Shown piece by piece: positions 15,801 to 22,933 of a stretch of DNA of 22,989 nt. The stretch comes from Streptosporangiaceae bacterium (GTDB lineage: Bacteria; Actinomycetota; Actinomycetes; Streptosporangiales; Streptosporangiaceae). Each line of letters opens with the position of its first letter. The stretch's first letter is position 1. The stretch spans positions 1 to 22,989 of the forward strand of contig JASIGS010000635.1 in the NCBI GenBank assembly GCA_030052355.1. Direction: 5' to 3'. Both the position numbers and the translations under genes were made by a program. The notes beneath the pieces are model-generated. The model was not told the DNA's origin, made no database searches, and was given only the letters and a program-made list of their open reading frames with translations.

Positions 15801-16290
15801 CGCGGACAGGGAACGCGCGTTCCGTCTTGTCGCGGCACACGGCGAGCGCCAGCTCGCTGCTTACACCGGGGACGACCGGGATGCTCTGCCGCTAGCCGCG
15901 CACGAGCGATGGCCCAGCATCCTGGCGTGCCTCAGCCCGCGGCCTGGCATGGAGCGGCTGATCAGGCGCTCCGCGGCAATCGCGGCCCAGGTGGACGGCG
16001 TGTTCGGGGCCGCGGTGGTGCAGCTGGCGCGGCCGGGTCCGGCCGAGGACCAGCTACTGCTCGACTACGCCGCGCTCACGGAGCAGCTCGGCGGCGAGTT
16101 CGTGGTGCTTGATGGCCCGGCGGAGGCTGCCGCGCTCGCCCGGTACGCGGCCGACCACCAGGTGACCGAGCTGGTGCTCACCAGGTCTCCGGCCGGCTCA
16201 CTGGGCAGGAACCTGACGCTGCGCGAGCTGTCCAGGCTCACCAGCGACACCGAGGTCCACCTGCTGCCCGAGGACGACAGGACGAGCTGA
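12808..16290 (+). CDS. ABC ATPase fused to AAA-associated domain and two tandem KdpD-sensor/USP modules
   Basis: This 1160-residue protein powers the adjacent permease and carries a large sensory tail. Residues 1-265 are a complete ABC ATPase: Walker A GRSGSGKST (58-66), Q101, LSGGM (153-157), Walker B LLMDEP with D177/E178, and H214. Residues about 294-441 are the AAA-associated C-terminal domain of NitT-like ATPases. Residues about 462-660 are a KdpD N-terminal domain with VYLGAAPGSGKT (466-477) and SSPEALRKRLGHGNIYPP, followed by a USP-like domain (about 671-790). Residues about 818-1015 are a second KdpD domain (VYLGYAPGCGTTT, VDELTAG), followed by a second USP-like domain (1036-1155). 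No histidine kinase part exists. In KdpD proteins the USP domain can bind c-di-AMP. A regulated importer is inferred. The reading frame is intact throughout. Confidence 0.93.
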   Translation: MSSSATSQAARARETTGTPLISVRSLSKSFSGPGGRPLPVLEDINLDVAEGEFVALLGRSGSGKSTLLRCIAGLMAPTSGEVLFRGQRLVGTNRETSMVFQTFALMPWLTVQQNVELGLEARGVPPEERLERALRAIDIVGLDGYESAYPKELSGGMRQRVGFARALVVEPAALLMDEPFSALDVLTSENLRGELLELWEGHRFPTKTIVMVTHNIEEAVLLADRILVLGTNPGRIRSDMTNPLARPRQRRTPDFDALVDQIYRMMTHREEPAAVPAAQGAGTGTVGDTPLPQATVDGLSGLAEILLARHGGAADLADLADSLGLEVDDLLPLVDALVLLGFADLRGDRLDLSGNGQVFAGASIQDSKEIFARASLDRAPLVRTIYRALRGSLDGTLPAGFFTDILRNNFGEEDAAKQLDVAVNWGRYAELYDYDAARGQIKREELGIGATIADAPAPAKRGSLTVYLGAAPGSGKTFTMLREGRELRGLGEDVVIGFVDTRGRKHTEEAIGGLEIVPPRLAEDEHGGVAKEMDLAGVLARKPDVVLVDDLGMHAGAIDALRDAGIDVISTADVADVEQTAAQVEAITGRTVDPTVSADMLASADALQFVDSSPEALRKRLGHGNIYPPGQVEAALHAEFQPARLASMRELGLGLVAQSVEGTGAARTREPQDVLVVVRHPEQAQALVRRGVRLARRLGSRCTVLALGHPGGTSAELTGAVTAAATADGATVLTRDGHDIGAVVAAVQETGAKHLVLAPPAVGVLDRWRVTRLERLVAALPEVHLHIQGPGSLTLPDATPGPAGQQGATADGARRRRGPIRVYLGYAPGCGTTTAMLEEALRRQSRGTDVVVGAVQAHDREQLTGLLEQLEVIGDGSTLDTEAVLARRPDVACVDELTAGTTTAEPRFAAARRLADAGITVVGTVQLGNLEPDRVAGQPLGVTAAGLDENALVAIADEIELVDVPPSILIDRVRRGEVVPPDQVEQALETTYAMDSLRADRERAFRLVAAHGERQLAAYTGDDRDALPLAAHERWPSILACLSPRPGMERLIRRSAAIAAQVDGVFGAAVVQLARPGPAEDQLLLDYAALTEQLGGEFVVLDGPAEAAALARYAADHQVTELVLTRSPAGSLGRNLTLRELSRLTSDTEVHLLPEDDRTS

Positions 16291-16300
16291 GCGTGACGGC

Positions 16301-17710
16301 TCATACGCCCTTCACGGCCACCACGCCGGTCCGGGTACCGACTAGCGCCAGATCGCCGGACAGGCTGGGCGAGGCGAAGTCGGGCAGCGAGCCGCCCAGG
16401 CCGATCTGGTGCCGGACCGTGCCGCTGCCAGGAGCGAGCTCGTACAGCACGCCGGTGTCCGGGCTGGCTACCCAGACCGCGCCGCCGCCGATCACCGGCG
16501 ACCCCCACGCTGCCGACGGCCCGCGCCAGAGGACCCTGATGCGGCTGCCTGCCGTGTCCACGGCGGCCAGACCCCCCGATATGCACGGCACGTAGACGGT
16601 GACGCCGTTCACTGCCGGACCGCCGAAGGCCGCGCACACCGGCCCGGAGGCGAGCTGGCCGCCGACCCCGCCCAGGTGGCGCGCGTTCAGCAGGTAGCCC
16701 ACCGCGCTCTTGCCGACCTGGAGGATCCGGCCGTCGGACATCAGCGCCGGCGACATCGAGCCGAGATCCAGGTCGTCGGCGCTCAGGGTCCGCCAGTCGG
16801 TCGGCGCGAACACCCCGATCCGCCGCAGGGCCGGAGTCAGCGCTATGACGGCGTCGCTGTCGTCGAATTTCGTCTCGGTGACCGCCCCGTTGCCATCACT
16901 CACGTAGATGGTGCCGTCCGAGGCGATCACCGGTCCGCCGGTGCCCCAGATGCCGGCCTGCTTGGCGGTCGGCACCACGAAGGACACGATCGCCCCGTGG
17001 CCGCTGGCGGGCATGCCCACCACGGTTCCCCGGTACGGCCCGCAGTCGCCGTAGTGCCCGCCGAACACGACGTAGACGCGGCCGCCCTCGACGGCAAGAG
17101 CGCCGCGCTGCTGGTCATAGGCGGGCTGGTGGTCGGGCGACGGGACGTCCCTGCGGAACGCCACCTTGCCGTCCGAAACCCGCAGGGCTGCCAGCACGTG
17201 TGTGGTCCGGCCGGACTGCGCGACGACGTACACGAGCTTGGTCTGCGGGTCGTAGACGGGGGTGCTGGTGATGCCAAGCGGATTGATGTTGCCGCACGGC
17301 TGGTCGCTGAGCGGAAGCGGGCTGCCGACCTTGGTGTGCCAGAGCACCTTGCCGTTTGCCCAGTTCAGGCCGAACACCTCGTCGGTTTCTGTCGCGGCGA
17401 CGACGATGTTCCCGATCACCAGCGGCTGGCCGTAGACCGCGCCCCCGAGCGGCCTCGACCAGGCTACGGAGAGCTTCCCGGCCGCGGGCAGGCCGGCCGC
17501 ATCACCGGTGCGGGCAGGGTTCAGGTGGTAGCCGGGCCAGCTCGTGGGGCCCGATGCCGCGGGGCTGGCCGGGGCGGACGTCGCGGACACGACCGCAGAT
17601 GACGCTGGCGATGCCGCGCCGCTCGAAGCCGGCGACGTGGTGCACCCAACGACAAGCGGCGCAACCAGGACTAAGGCGAGCCGGAGCATCCGCACGTAGC
17701 CAGTCTGCAT
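16301..17710 (-). CDS. PQQ-like beta-propeller lipoprotein
   Basis: This 469-residue exported protein starts with a basic and hydrophobic signal ending in a lipobox (VVGC, C23), followed by a Ser/Ala/Pro-rich linker to about residue 54. It is therefore expected to be anchored outside the membrane. The rest is a series of PQQ-type beta-propeller blades with recurring A-L-x-x-x-D/G-G-x-x-x-W or V-Y-V patterns (VFGLNWANGKVLWHTKV, LAALRVSDGKVAFRRDV, GLAAVDTAGSRIRVLWRG). No catalytic residues are recognised; such proteins often act as scaffolds or binding proteins. ATG 17710 is chosen; ATG 17689 would give a shorter but still workable signal. Its stop lies 10 bp from the convergent ABC gene's stop with no hairpin between them, so transcripts may overlap. 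Confidence 0.82.
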   Translation of the reverse strand: MQTGYVRMLRLALVLVAPLVVGCTTSPASSGAASPASSAVVSATSAPASPAASGPTSWPGYHLNPARTGDAAGLPAAGKLSVAWSRPLGGAVYGQPLVIGNIVVAATETDEVFGLNWANGKVLWHTKVGSPLPLSDQPCGNINPLGITSTPVYDPQTKLVYVVAQSGRTTHVLAALRVSDGKVAFRRDVPSPDHQPAYDQQRGALAVEGGRVYVVFGGHYGDCGPYRGTVVGMPASGHGAIVSFVVPTAKQAGIWGTGGPVIASDGTIYVSDGNGAVTETKFDDSDAVIALTPALRRIGVFAPTDWRTLSADDLDLGSMSPALMSDGRILQVGKSAVGYLLNARHLGGVGGQLASGPVCAAFGGPAVNGVTVYVPCISGGLAAVDTAGSRIRVLWRGPSAAWGSPVIGGGAVWVASPDTGVLYELAPGSGTVRHQIGLGGSLPDFASPSLSGDLALVGTRTGVVAVKGV

Positions 17711-17761
17711 GGTGGCGACCGGCCAGGATAGGGTCGGCCATGCATACCTTGCGAGAGGCAC
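17711..17761. promoter_or_regulatory. Compact divergent promoter region
   Basis: Only 51 bp separate the start codons of the lipoprotein gene (-) and the phosphatidyltransferase gene (+). Candidate -10 boxes are TATCCT on the minus strand (17730-17725) and TAGGGT (17729-17734) or TACCTT (17745-17750) on the plus strand. The minus and first plus boxes overlap, so the two promoters would exclude each other. No clear -35 boxes are seen. Confidence 0.4.
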
Positions 17762-18442
17762 ATGACCGACCAGCGCCACACCATCAGCCCTGAGGGCCGG
17801 CCCGCCGGAGCCTCAGGACTGGTCGCCGGGGCAACGGCGGCGCCCGCGCAAGGCGTGGGGGAGCGGATCTGGACGATCCCTAACGCCATCAGCGTCGCCA
17901 GGCTGGCCGGCGTGCCGGTGTTCCTCTGGCTCGTGCTCGGGCTGCGGACTCAGGCGGGTGACTGGTGGGCCGTCGGCCTGCTCGCGGCGTCCGGGATCTC
18001 GGACTGGCTGGACGGCAAGCTGGCCCGCGCGCTGAACCAGCAGAGCCGGCTCGGCCAGGCGCTGGATCCCGCCGCGGACCGGTTGTACATCGTGGCCACC
18101 GTGGTCGCGCTCGCGGTACGGGGGATCATTCCCTGGTGGCTCGTGGGGCTGCTGGCGCTCAGGGAACTGCTGCTCGGCGTCGTGCTCGCCGCGTTGCGCA
18201 GGCGCGGCTGGGCACCGCTTCAGGTCAGCTTCGTCGGCAAGACGGCGACATGGTGCCTCCTGTACGCGTTTCCGCTGCTATTCCTCGGCTCGCACCACAC
18301 CAGCTACGCCGAGACGGCCAGGGTCGCAGGTTGGACCTTCGCTATCTGGGGAAGTGCCCTGTATTGGTGGGCCGCGGGTCTGTACGTCGCGCAGGCCAGG
18401 CGGTTGCTGGTAGCGGCCGGGAAGGAGGCCAGGCGGCTGTGA
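17762..18442 (+). CDS. CDP-alcohol phosphatidyltransferase, probable actinobacterial cardiolipin synthase type
   Basis: This 226-residue membrane enzyme has the full family signature D-x2-D-G-x2-A-R-x8-G-x3-D-x3-D at D81, D84, G85, A88, R89, G98, D102 and D106, and about five to six membrane helices. It joins an alcohol to a CDP-diacylglycerol-type donor. The N-terminal 33 residues are a disordered Ala/Gly-rich tail. In Streptomyces the homologous neighbour of a mannose-1-phosphate guanylyltransferase-like gene has been described as a eukaryote-type cardiolipin synthase, so phosphatidylglycerol is a likely acceptor; phosphatidylglycerophosphate synthase is the alternative. The ATG has GAGAGG 3-4 nt upstream. 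The next gene starts 16 bp after the stop. Confidence 0.9.
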   Translation: MTDQRHTISPEGRPAGASGLVAGATAAPAQGVGERIWTIPNAISVARLAGVPVFLWLVLGLRTQAGDWWAVGLLAASGISDWLDGKLARALNQQSRLGQALDPAADRLYIVATVVALAVRGIIPWWLVGLLALRELLLGVVLAALRRRGWAPLQVSFVGKTATWCLLYAFPLLFLGSHHTSYAETARVAGWTFAIWGSALYWWAAGLYVAQARRLLVAAGKEARRL

Positions 18443-18458
18443 AGCCCGTGGTTGCACC

Positions 18459-20957
18459 GTGAAGGCCGTCGTGATGGCGGGGGGCGAGGGCACCAGACTG
18501 CGCCCCATGACCGCCAACCAGCCGAAGCCGATGCTCCCGGTGGCGAACAGGCCGATCATGGAGCACGTGCTCAGGCTGCTGCGGCGGCATGGCCTCACCG
18601 AGACCGTGGTGACCGTGCAGTTCCTCGCCTCGATAGTGCGGAACTACTTCGGTGACGGCGAGGACTTCGGGATGAGCCTGCAGTACGCCACCGAGGAGAC
18701 GCCACTCGGCACGGCGGGCAGCGTCAAGAATGCCGAAGACGCGCTGCGCGACGAGCCATTCCTGGTCATCTCGGGTGATGCCCTCACAGATCTAGATCTT
18801 TCCGACCTTATCGCTTTCCACAAGGACAACCAGGCGCTCGTGACCGTCGCTCTAGCGCGAGTGCCCGACCCGCTGGAGTTCGGCATCGTGATCGCCAGCG
18901 ACGACGGGAAGATCCAGCGGTTCCTGGAGAAGCCCACCTGGGGCCAGGTGTTCTCGGACACCGTCAACACTGGCATCTACGTGATGGAGCCCGAGGTGCT
19001 GGCCGAGCTGCCAGCGGGCGAGGTCGTGGACTGGTCCGGCGAGGTGTTCCCGCGGCTGCTCGAGCGCGGAGCGCCGCTTTATGGCTGGGTAGCCGATGGT
19101 TACTGGGAGGACATCGGCTCGCCGGAGAGCTACTTCAAGGCGCAGGCGGATGTGCTGTCGGGGAAGGTCGACGTGCACATCGACGGCTTCGAGGTGTCGC
19201 CCGGAGTGTGGATAGCCGACGGCGCCGAGGTGGACCCGGACGCCGTGCTCACCGGGCCGCTGTGCATCGGCGACTACGCCAAGATCGAGCCGGGCGCGCG
19301 GGTGCGCGAGTTCACCGTGGTTGGCAACAACGTCATCGTCAAGGAAGGCGCGTTCCTGCACAGGGCGATCGTGCACAACAACGTCTACGTCGGCAGGGGC
19401 GCCCAGCTGCGCGGTTGCGTGGTCGGGAAGAACACCGACGTCATGAGCCTGGCGAGGATCGAGGAAGGCGCCGTTGTCGGCGACGAGTGCGTCATCGAGC
19501 CCGACGCCTACGTGTCCGCCGGCGTGAAGGTCTACCCGTTCAAGACCATCGAGGCGGGAGCCGTGGTCAACACGAGCGTCATCTGGGAGTCGCGCGGGCA
19601 ACGCACGCTGTTCGGCCCGCGCGGGGTGTCTGGCCTGGTCAACGTTGAGGTGACGCCGGAGCTGTGCGTCCGCCTGGCGAGCGCCTACGCGACCACCCTG
19701 AAGAAGGGATCGGTGGTCACGACGTCGAGGGACGCCTCGCGGGCGGGACGGGCGCTGAAGCGGGCGGTACACGGCGCACTCAACGCGAGCGCGATCAACG
19801 TGGTCGACCTGGAAGCCCAGCCGATGCCGCTGGCCAGGTTCGAGACGGCGCGAAGCGACTGCAGCGGAGGGATCGCGCTGCGCACGACGCCAGGAGACCC
19901 CCAGTCGATCGACATAATCTTCATGGATTCCGACGGCGCCGACCTGTCTGAATCCGCGCAGCGCAAGCTCGAGCGGGTGTTCTCCCGGCAGGAATACAGG
20001 CGTGCCTTCCCCGGCGAGATCGCGGAGCTGAGCTACCCGCCGAGGGTTGTCGAGGCTTACACCCACGAACTGCTCAGGTGCACCGACATGACCGGCGTGT
20101 TCGGTTCCGGCCTGCGGGTGGTCGTGGACTGTGCCGGCGGCACGACCTCGCTGGTGCTGCCCACCCTGCTCGGCAAGCTCGGGGTCGACGTGCTGACGGT
20201 GAACAACCGGCTGGACGAGTCCTCACCGACCGAGTCGCTGGCCGCTGTCCGCGCCGGGATGCAGCGGCTGGCCGAGCTGGTGTCCTCGTCGGGCGCCGCG
20301 TTCGGGGTGCGGTTCGACCCGGTCGGAGAGCGGATCGCGCTGGTAGACGACCGCGGAGCGATGGTCTCCGACGAGCGCGCGCTGCTTGTCGTGCTGGACC
20401 TGGTCGCGTCCGAGCGGCGCAGCGGCCGGGTCGCCCTGCCGGTAACCACCACCCGGGTCGCCGAGGAGGTCTGCCGGTACCACGGAGTGCAGGTCGACTG
20501 GACGCCGACGTCGCTGCACGCGCTCTACGAGGCGACCGCGGCCCCGGACGTCATATTCGCGGCCGACGGCAAGGGCGGCTTCGTCGTCCCCGCGTTCTCC
20601 AGGTCGATCGATGGGATAGCGATCTTTGCCCAGCTCATTGGCCTGGTTGCCAGGACCAGGCTGACCCTGTCCCAGATCAAGGCCAGGATCCCCGAGTCGA
20701 ACCTGCTCAAGCGGTCCATGCCGACCCCGTGGGCGGCCAAGGGCATGGTCATGCGCACGGTGGTTGAGGCCGCGGGCAGCAAGGAGATCGACACCACCGA
20801 CGGCGTGCGGGTGATCGAGCCCGGGCGCGGCTGGATCCTGGTGCTGCCCGACCCGTCGGAAGCCGTGACGCACCTGTGGGCCGAGGGCGCCGACGCCGAC
20901 AGCGCCCAGGCGCTGCTGGACGACTGGGCGGCCGTGGTGGAGCAGGCTGGCCGCTGA
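18459..20957 (+). CDS. Mannose-1-phosphate guanylyltransferase-like protein fused to a degenerate phosphomannomutase domain
   Basis: The 832 residues comprise a sugar nucleotidyltransferase (1-235; GGEGTRLRPMT at 8-18, PKPM at 22-25, metal-binding SGDALTD at 105-111, FLEKPT at 155-160), a left-handed beta-helix of hexapeptide repeats (about 245-375), and an alpha-D-phosphohexomutase-like region (about 385-832). The mutase part has a plausible phosphoserine S427 in SRDASRAG, but the metal loop reads FDPVGER (619-625) instead of D-x-D-x-D-R, and the sugar loop reads ADGKGGF (702-708) instead of GEQSGH. The mutase half is therefore probably inactive or regulatory. The GTG start has no good ribosome site but is fixed by the family's MKAVVMAGG N-terminus. 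It probably makes GDP-mannose or a related nucleotide sugar for glycans. Confidence 0.88.
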   Translation: MKAVVMAGGEGTRLRPMTANQPKPMLPVANRPIMEHVLRLLRRHGLTETVVTVQFLASIVRNYFGDGEDFGMSLQYATEETPLGTAGSVKNAEDALRDEPFLVISGDALTDLDLSDLIAFHKDNQALVTVALARVPDPLEFGIVIASDDGKIQRFLEKPTWGQVFSDTVNTGIYVMEPEVLAELPAGEVVDWSGEVFPRLLERGAPLYGWVADGYWEDIGSPESYFKAQADVLSGKVDVHIDGFEVSPGVWIADGAEVDPDAVLTGPLCIGDYAKIEPGARVREFTVVGNNVIVKEGAFLHRAIVHNNVYVGRGAQLRGCVVGKNTDVMSLARIEEGAVVGDECVIEPDAYVSAGVKVYPFKTIEAGAVVNTSVIWESRGQRTLFGPRGVSGLVNVEVTPELCVRLASAYATTLKKGSVVTTSRDASRAGRALKRAVHGALNASAINVVDLEAQPMPLARFETARSDCSGGIALRTTPGDPQSIDIIFMDSDGADLSESAQRKLERVFSRQEYRRAFPGEIAELSYPPRVVEAYTHELLRCTDMTGVFGSGLRVVVDCAGGTTSLVLPTLLGKLGVDVLTVNNRLDESSPTESLAAVRAGMQRLAELVSSSGAAFGVRFDPVGERIALVDDRGAMVSDERALLVVLDLVASERRSGRVALPVTTTRVAEEVCRYHGVQVDWTPTSLHALYEATAAPDVIFAADGKGGFVVPAFSRSIDGIAIFAQLIGLVARTRLTLSQIKARIPESNLLKRSMPTPWAAKGMVMRTVVEAAGSKEIDTTDGVRVIEPGRGWILVLPDPSEAVTHLWAEGADADSAQALLDDWAAVVEQAGR

Positions 20958-20968
20958 CTCCGGCCGGC
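20946..20968 (+). terminator. Weak candidate hairpin at the end of the guanylyltransferase gene
   Basis: GCTGGCC (20946-20952) can pair with GGCCGGC (20962-20968) with one G-U pair and a 9-nt loop that includes the stop codon. It is short and has no T-run. It may slow or end transcription but is not convincing alone. Confidence 0.3.
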
Positions 20969-21436
20969 TGTGGCGTCCGGCTGATACCCGCAATCTGCGC
21001 CTCTGCCAGCTCCTCCCGGCCAGCACCGCTGCCCTGCCACGCGGGTGCTTCTTGCGCTAGTGCGCGGTCAGGAGGCGCTGAGTGGCCGCGAGGATGCCGT
21101 CTGACGTGAGAGAATCGCCAGATCGCACGCGGAGCGGCTTGCCCGCGCGACGGCCGTGTAGGAGGTGCTGGGCAGATGTGGCGACGGCGTCGCAAGGAAA
21201 CCCAGCGGGGCTCCGGGCGACCGGAGACCGCAGGAAGCGGCGTCCCGGGCTCCGGATACCGACAGCCGCCCCGCCGGCGCGGACCGTGGGCTTCGCTGCG
21301 TGCGTGGCGGTTGGACCGGTCCAGGTCGGCGCAGGTAACGTTGACGGTGCCGCCGGAATACGCGCCTGTCGCCGCCTCAGCCGCGGGCATGGCATCTCCG
21401 GTTGCAGGTCCGACGAACGGGAGGCTCGGCGACCTG
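20958..21436. other. 479-bp gene-poor gap before the FHA gene
   Basis: I see no recognisable gene here. Third-position G/C preference is weaker than in neighbouring genes. The one notable signal is a strong AGGAGG (about 21160-21165) placed 10 nt before ATG 21176. That ATG is in frame with the FHA gene and would add 87 Arg-, Pro- and Gly-rich residues. A TTGACG at about 21340 may be part of a promoter for the FHA gene. The stretch could be leader, promoter and decayed sequence. Confidence 0.5.
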
Positions 21437-21979
21437 ATGCCCAGCGTCTACTGCACCGGATGCGGTGAAGAGAACCCGGAGGGAGCGCGCTTCTGCGCGC
21501 GCTGCGGCAGTCCTCTCGTCCAGCCGGGCGAGCGGGCCGCCGAGGTCACGTCGACGATTTCGCTCGGCGGCGGCGATCTTGAAGGAGACCTCAGCGAGGA
21601 GTCGGCGGCCGACAGCGCGGCCATCTCGGCGCTGCCGCCCGGCACGGCGCTGCTGGCCGTGCGGCGCGGCCCCAACGCCGGCAGCCGGTTCCTGCTCGAC
21701 AGCGACCTGACCCTCGTCGGCCGCCACCCGGATAGCGACATCTTTCTCGATGACGTGACTGTCTCCAGGCGGCATGCCGAGTTCTACCGCCACGGCGGCA
21801 CCTTCATCGTCCGCGATGTCGGCAGCCACAACGGCACCTACGTGAACCGGGAGCGGATCGAGGAAGCCGAACTGTACGGCGGTGACGAGGTGCAGGTGGG
21901 CAAGTTCCGGCTGGTGTTCCTCGTCGGACCGCGCGCGCACAGCGACCATGGCGGCGGAGGCTCGCAGGTCAGGGGATGA
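21437..21979 (+). CDS. garA: Zinc-ribbon FHA-domain protein (GarA-like)
   Basis: This 180-residue protein has an N-terminal zinc ribbon (C6, C9, C20, C23), a linker with the possible kinase site EVTSTISLGG (residues 36-45), and a C-terminal FHA domain with GRHPDSDI (95-102), SRRH (110-113) and SHNGTYVN (130-137), all the phosphothreonine-binding signatures. In mycobacterial GarA, phosphorylation of a similar TTS motif makes the FHA domain bind its own tail and switches control of 2-oxoglutarate and glutamate enzymes. The following MerR gene (ATGA overlap) matches the garA-MerR order of mycobacteria and supports the call. The zinc ribbon is not in mycobacterial GarA. ATG 21437 has GGGAGG 12 nt upstream. 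A longer form from ATG 21176 has a better ribosome site but poor coding character. Confidence 0.85.
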   Translation: MPSVYCTGCGEENPEGARFCARCGSPLVQPGERAAEVTSTISLGGGDLEGDLSEESAADSAAISALPPGTALLAVRRGPNAGSRFLLDSDLTLVGRHPDSDIFLDDVTVSRRHAEFYRHGGTFIVRDVGSHNGTYVNRERIEEAELYGGDEVQVGKFRLVFLVGPRAHSDHGGGGSQVRG

Positions 21980-22833
21980 GTTCTCGGCCTGCCCGTGGGT
22001 ATTTCGGGATCAGTGAGGTTCTCGCCCAGCTTCGCGCTGAGTTTGCTGACATCAGCGTTTCCAAGATCAGGTTTCTGGAGACCGAGGGCCTGGTCTCGCC
22101 GGACCGCTCCCCGGCCGGTTACCGGCGCTTCAGCGCGGCCGACGTCGACCGGCTCAGGTTCATCCTTACCGCGCAGCGAGACCACTACCTGCCGCTGCGC
22201 GTGATCAGGGAAAGGCTGGACCGCCCGCAGGACGAGCCTGGCGGCGCGCCGTCTGCCTGGATGCGGCAGCGACCGGGGCGGGGAGCCGAGCCACCCGCCT
22301 GGGCAGCCGGGCAAGCGGGGGGCCAGCCCGAGCCCATCTCTGCGGCGGCCCCGCGCGGCGACGCGCCCCAGCGACTTCTGACGAGGCGCGAGCTGGTGGA
22401 TGCCGCCGGCCTGAGCGACGCGCTGCTGACTGAGCTGGAGAGCTTCGGCCTGCTCAGGAACGTCGGCAGGCAGTACGGCGCCGACGCAGCGCAGGTCGCG
22501 AGCACTGCGGCGGCGCTGGCTGGGTACGGGGTCGAGGCCAGGCACCTGCGCGCGGTACGGGCCGCCGCCGACCGCGAGGCGGCCATGATCGAGAGCCTGG
22601 TGGCCCCCATCCAGCGGCAGCGCGGCCCGGGGGCCAGGGAACTCGCTGGCCGGACCGCTGGCGAGATAGCGGGCCTGATGAACCGGCTCCACTGTGCCCT
22701 GGTCGAGGGCGCGCTGGCTGAGGCAGGCCTGGATCGCGCGGGTGCCGGCGAGGCAGCCGGGCCCGCCGACGCGGAGGCTGCGCTCCCACCGGCCCGGCAG
22801 GTGGCCCGCGGTGTCGGGGGGGCGAGCGCATGA
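21976..22833 (+). CDS. ftsR: MerR-family transcriptional regulator (FtsR-like)
   Basis: The 285-residue protein has a MerR winged-helix domain at residues 8-84 (YFGISEVLAQL, KIRFLETEGLVSPDRSPAGYRRFSAADVDRL), then an Ala/Pro/Gly-rich linker (about 85-125) and a C-terminal helical domain (about 128-245) without the Cys pattern of metal sensors. Size and position just after a GarA-like FHA gene match the FtsR/Rv1828 group; FtsR in Corynebacterium activates ftsZ. The ATG overlaps the FHA stop, with AGGGG directly upstream. The C-terminal 40 residues are low-complexity Ala/Gly. A cell-division role is inferred from family and context. Confidence 0.88.
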   Translation: MSSRPARGYFGISEVLAQLRAEFADISVSKIRFLETEGLVSPDRSPAGYRRFSAADVDRLRFILTAQRDHYLPLRVIRERLDRPQDEPGGAPSAWMRQRPGRGAEPPAWAAGQAGGQPEPISAAAPRGDAPQRLLTRRELVDAAGLSDALLTELESFGLLRNVGRQYGADAAQVASTAAALAGYGVEARHLRAVRAAADREAAMIESLVAPIQRQRGPGARELAGRTAGEIAGLMNRLHCALVEGALAEAGLDRAGAGEAAGPADAEAALPPARQVARGVGGASA

Positions 22834-22903
22834 CCTGCGGTTGCGACGTACCAGCCGCAGACCGCGGCACCCTGTCGCTGGATTGCGGGTGTACTTTGAC
22901 AAA

Positions 22904-22933
22904 GGGAATGCCTGCGAGCCCAAGGGGAATGCC
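22904..22933 (+). promoter_or_regulatory. Direct repeats of GGGAATGCC in the leader of the next gene
   Basis: GGGAATGCC occurs at 22904-22912 and again at 22925-22933, 21 bp apart or two helical turns. A TTGACA hexamer lies at 22896-22901 (overlapping TACTTT at 22892-22897), and a 15-bp palindrome ACAGG-CAGAA-CCTGT follows at 22935-22949. The window ends in GGAGCCACC, which looks like a ribosome site for a gene starting just outside. Confidence 0.4.

Noticed and set aside
12736..15840. A 1034-codon open frame on the minus strand
   Set aside because: It lies wholly opposite the ATPase-sensor gene and the end of the permease gene, its protein has no recognisable domain and is rich in His, Arg and Gln, as expected from GC-biased codons read backwards.
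12808..16290. Possibility that the KdpD-like part is a separate gene after a frameshift or internal start
   Set aside because: The frame is continuous and in phase through all linkers, and no strong ribosome site and start pair was seen at the domain border near 14190.
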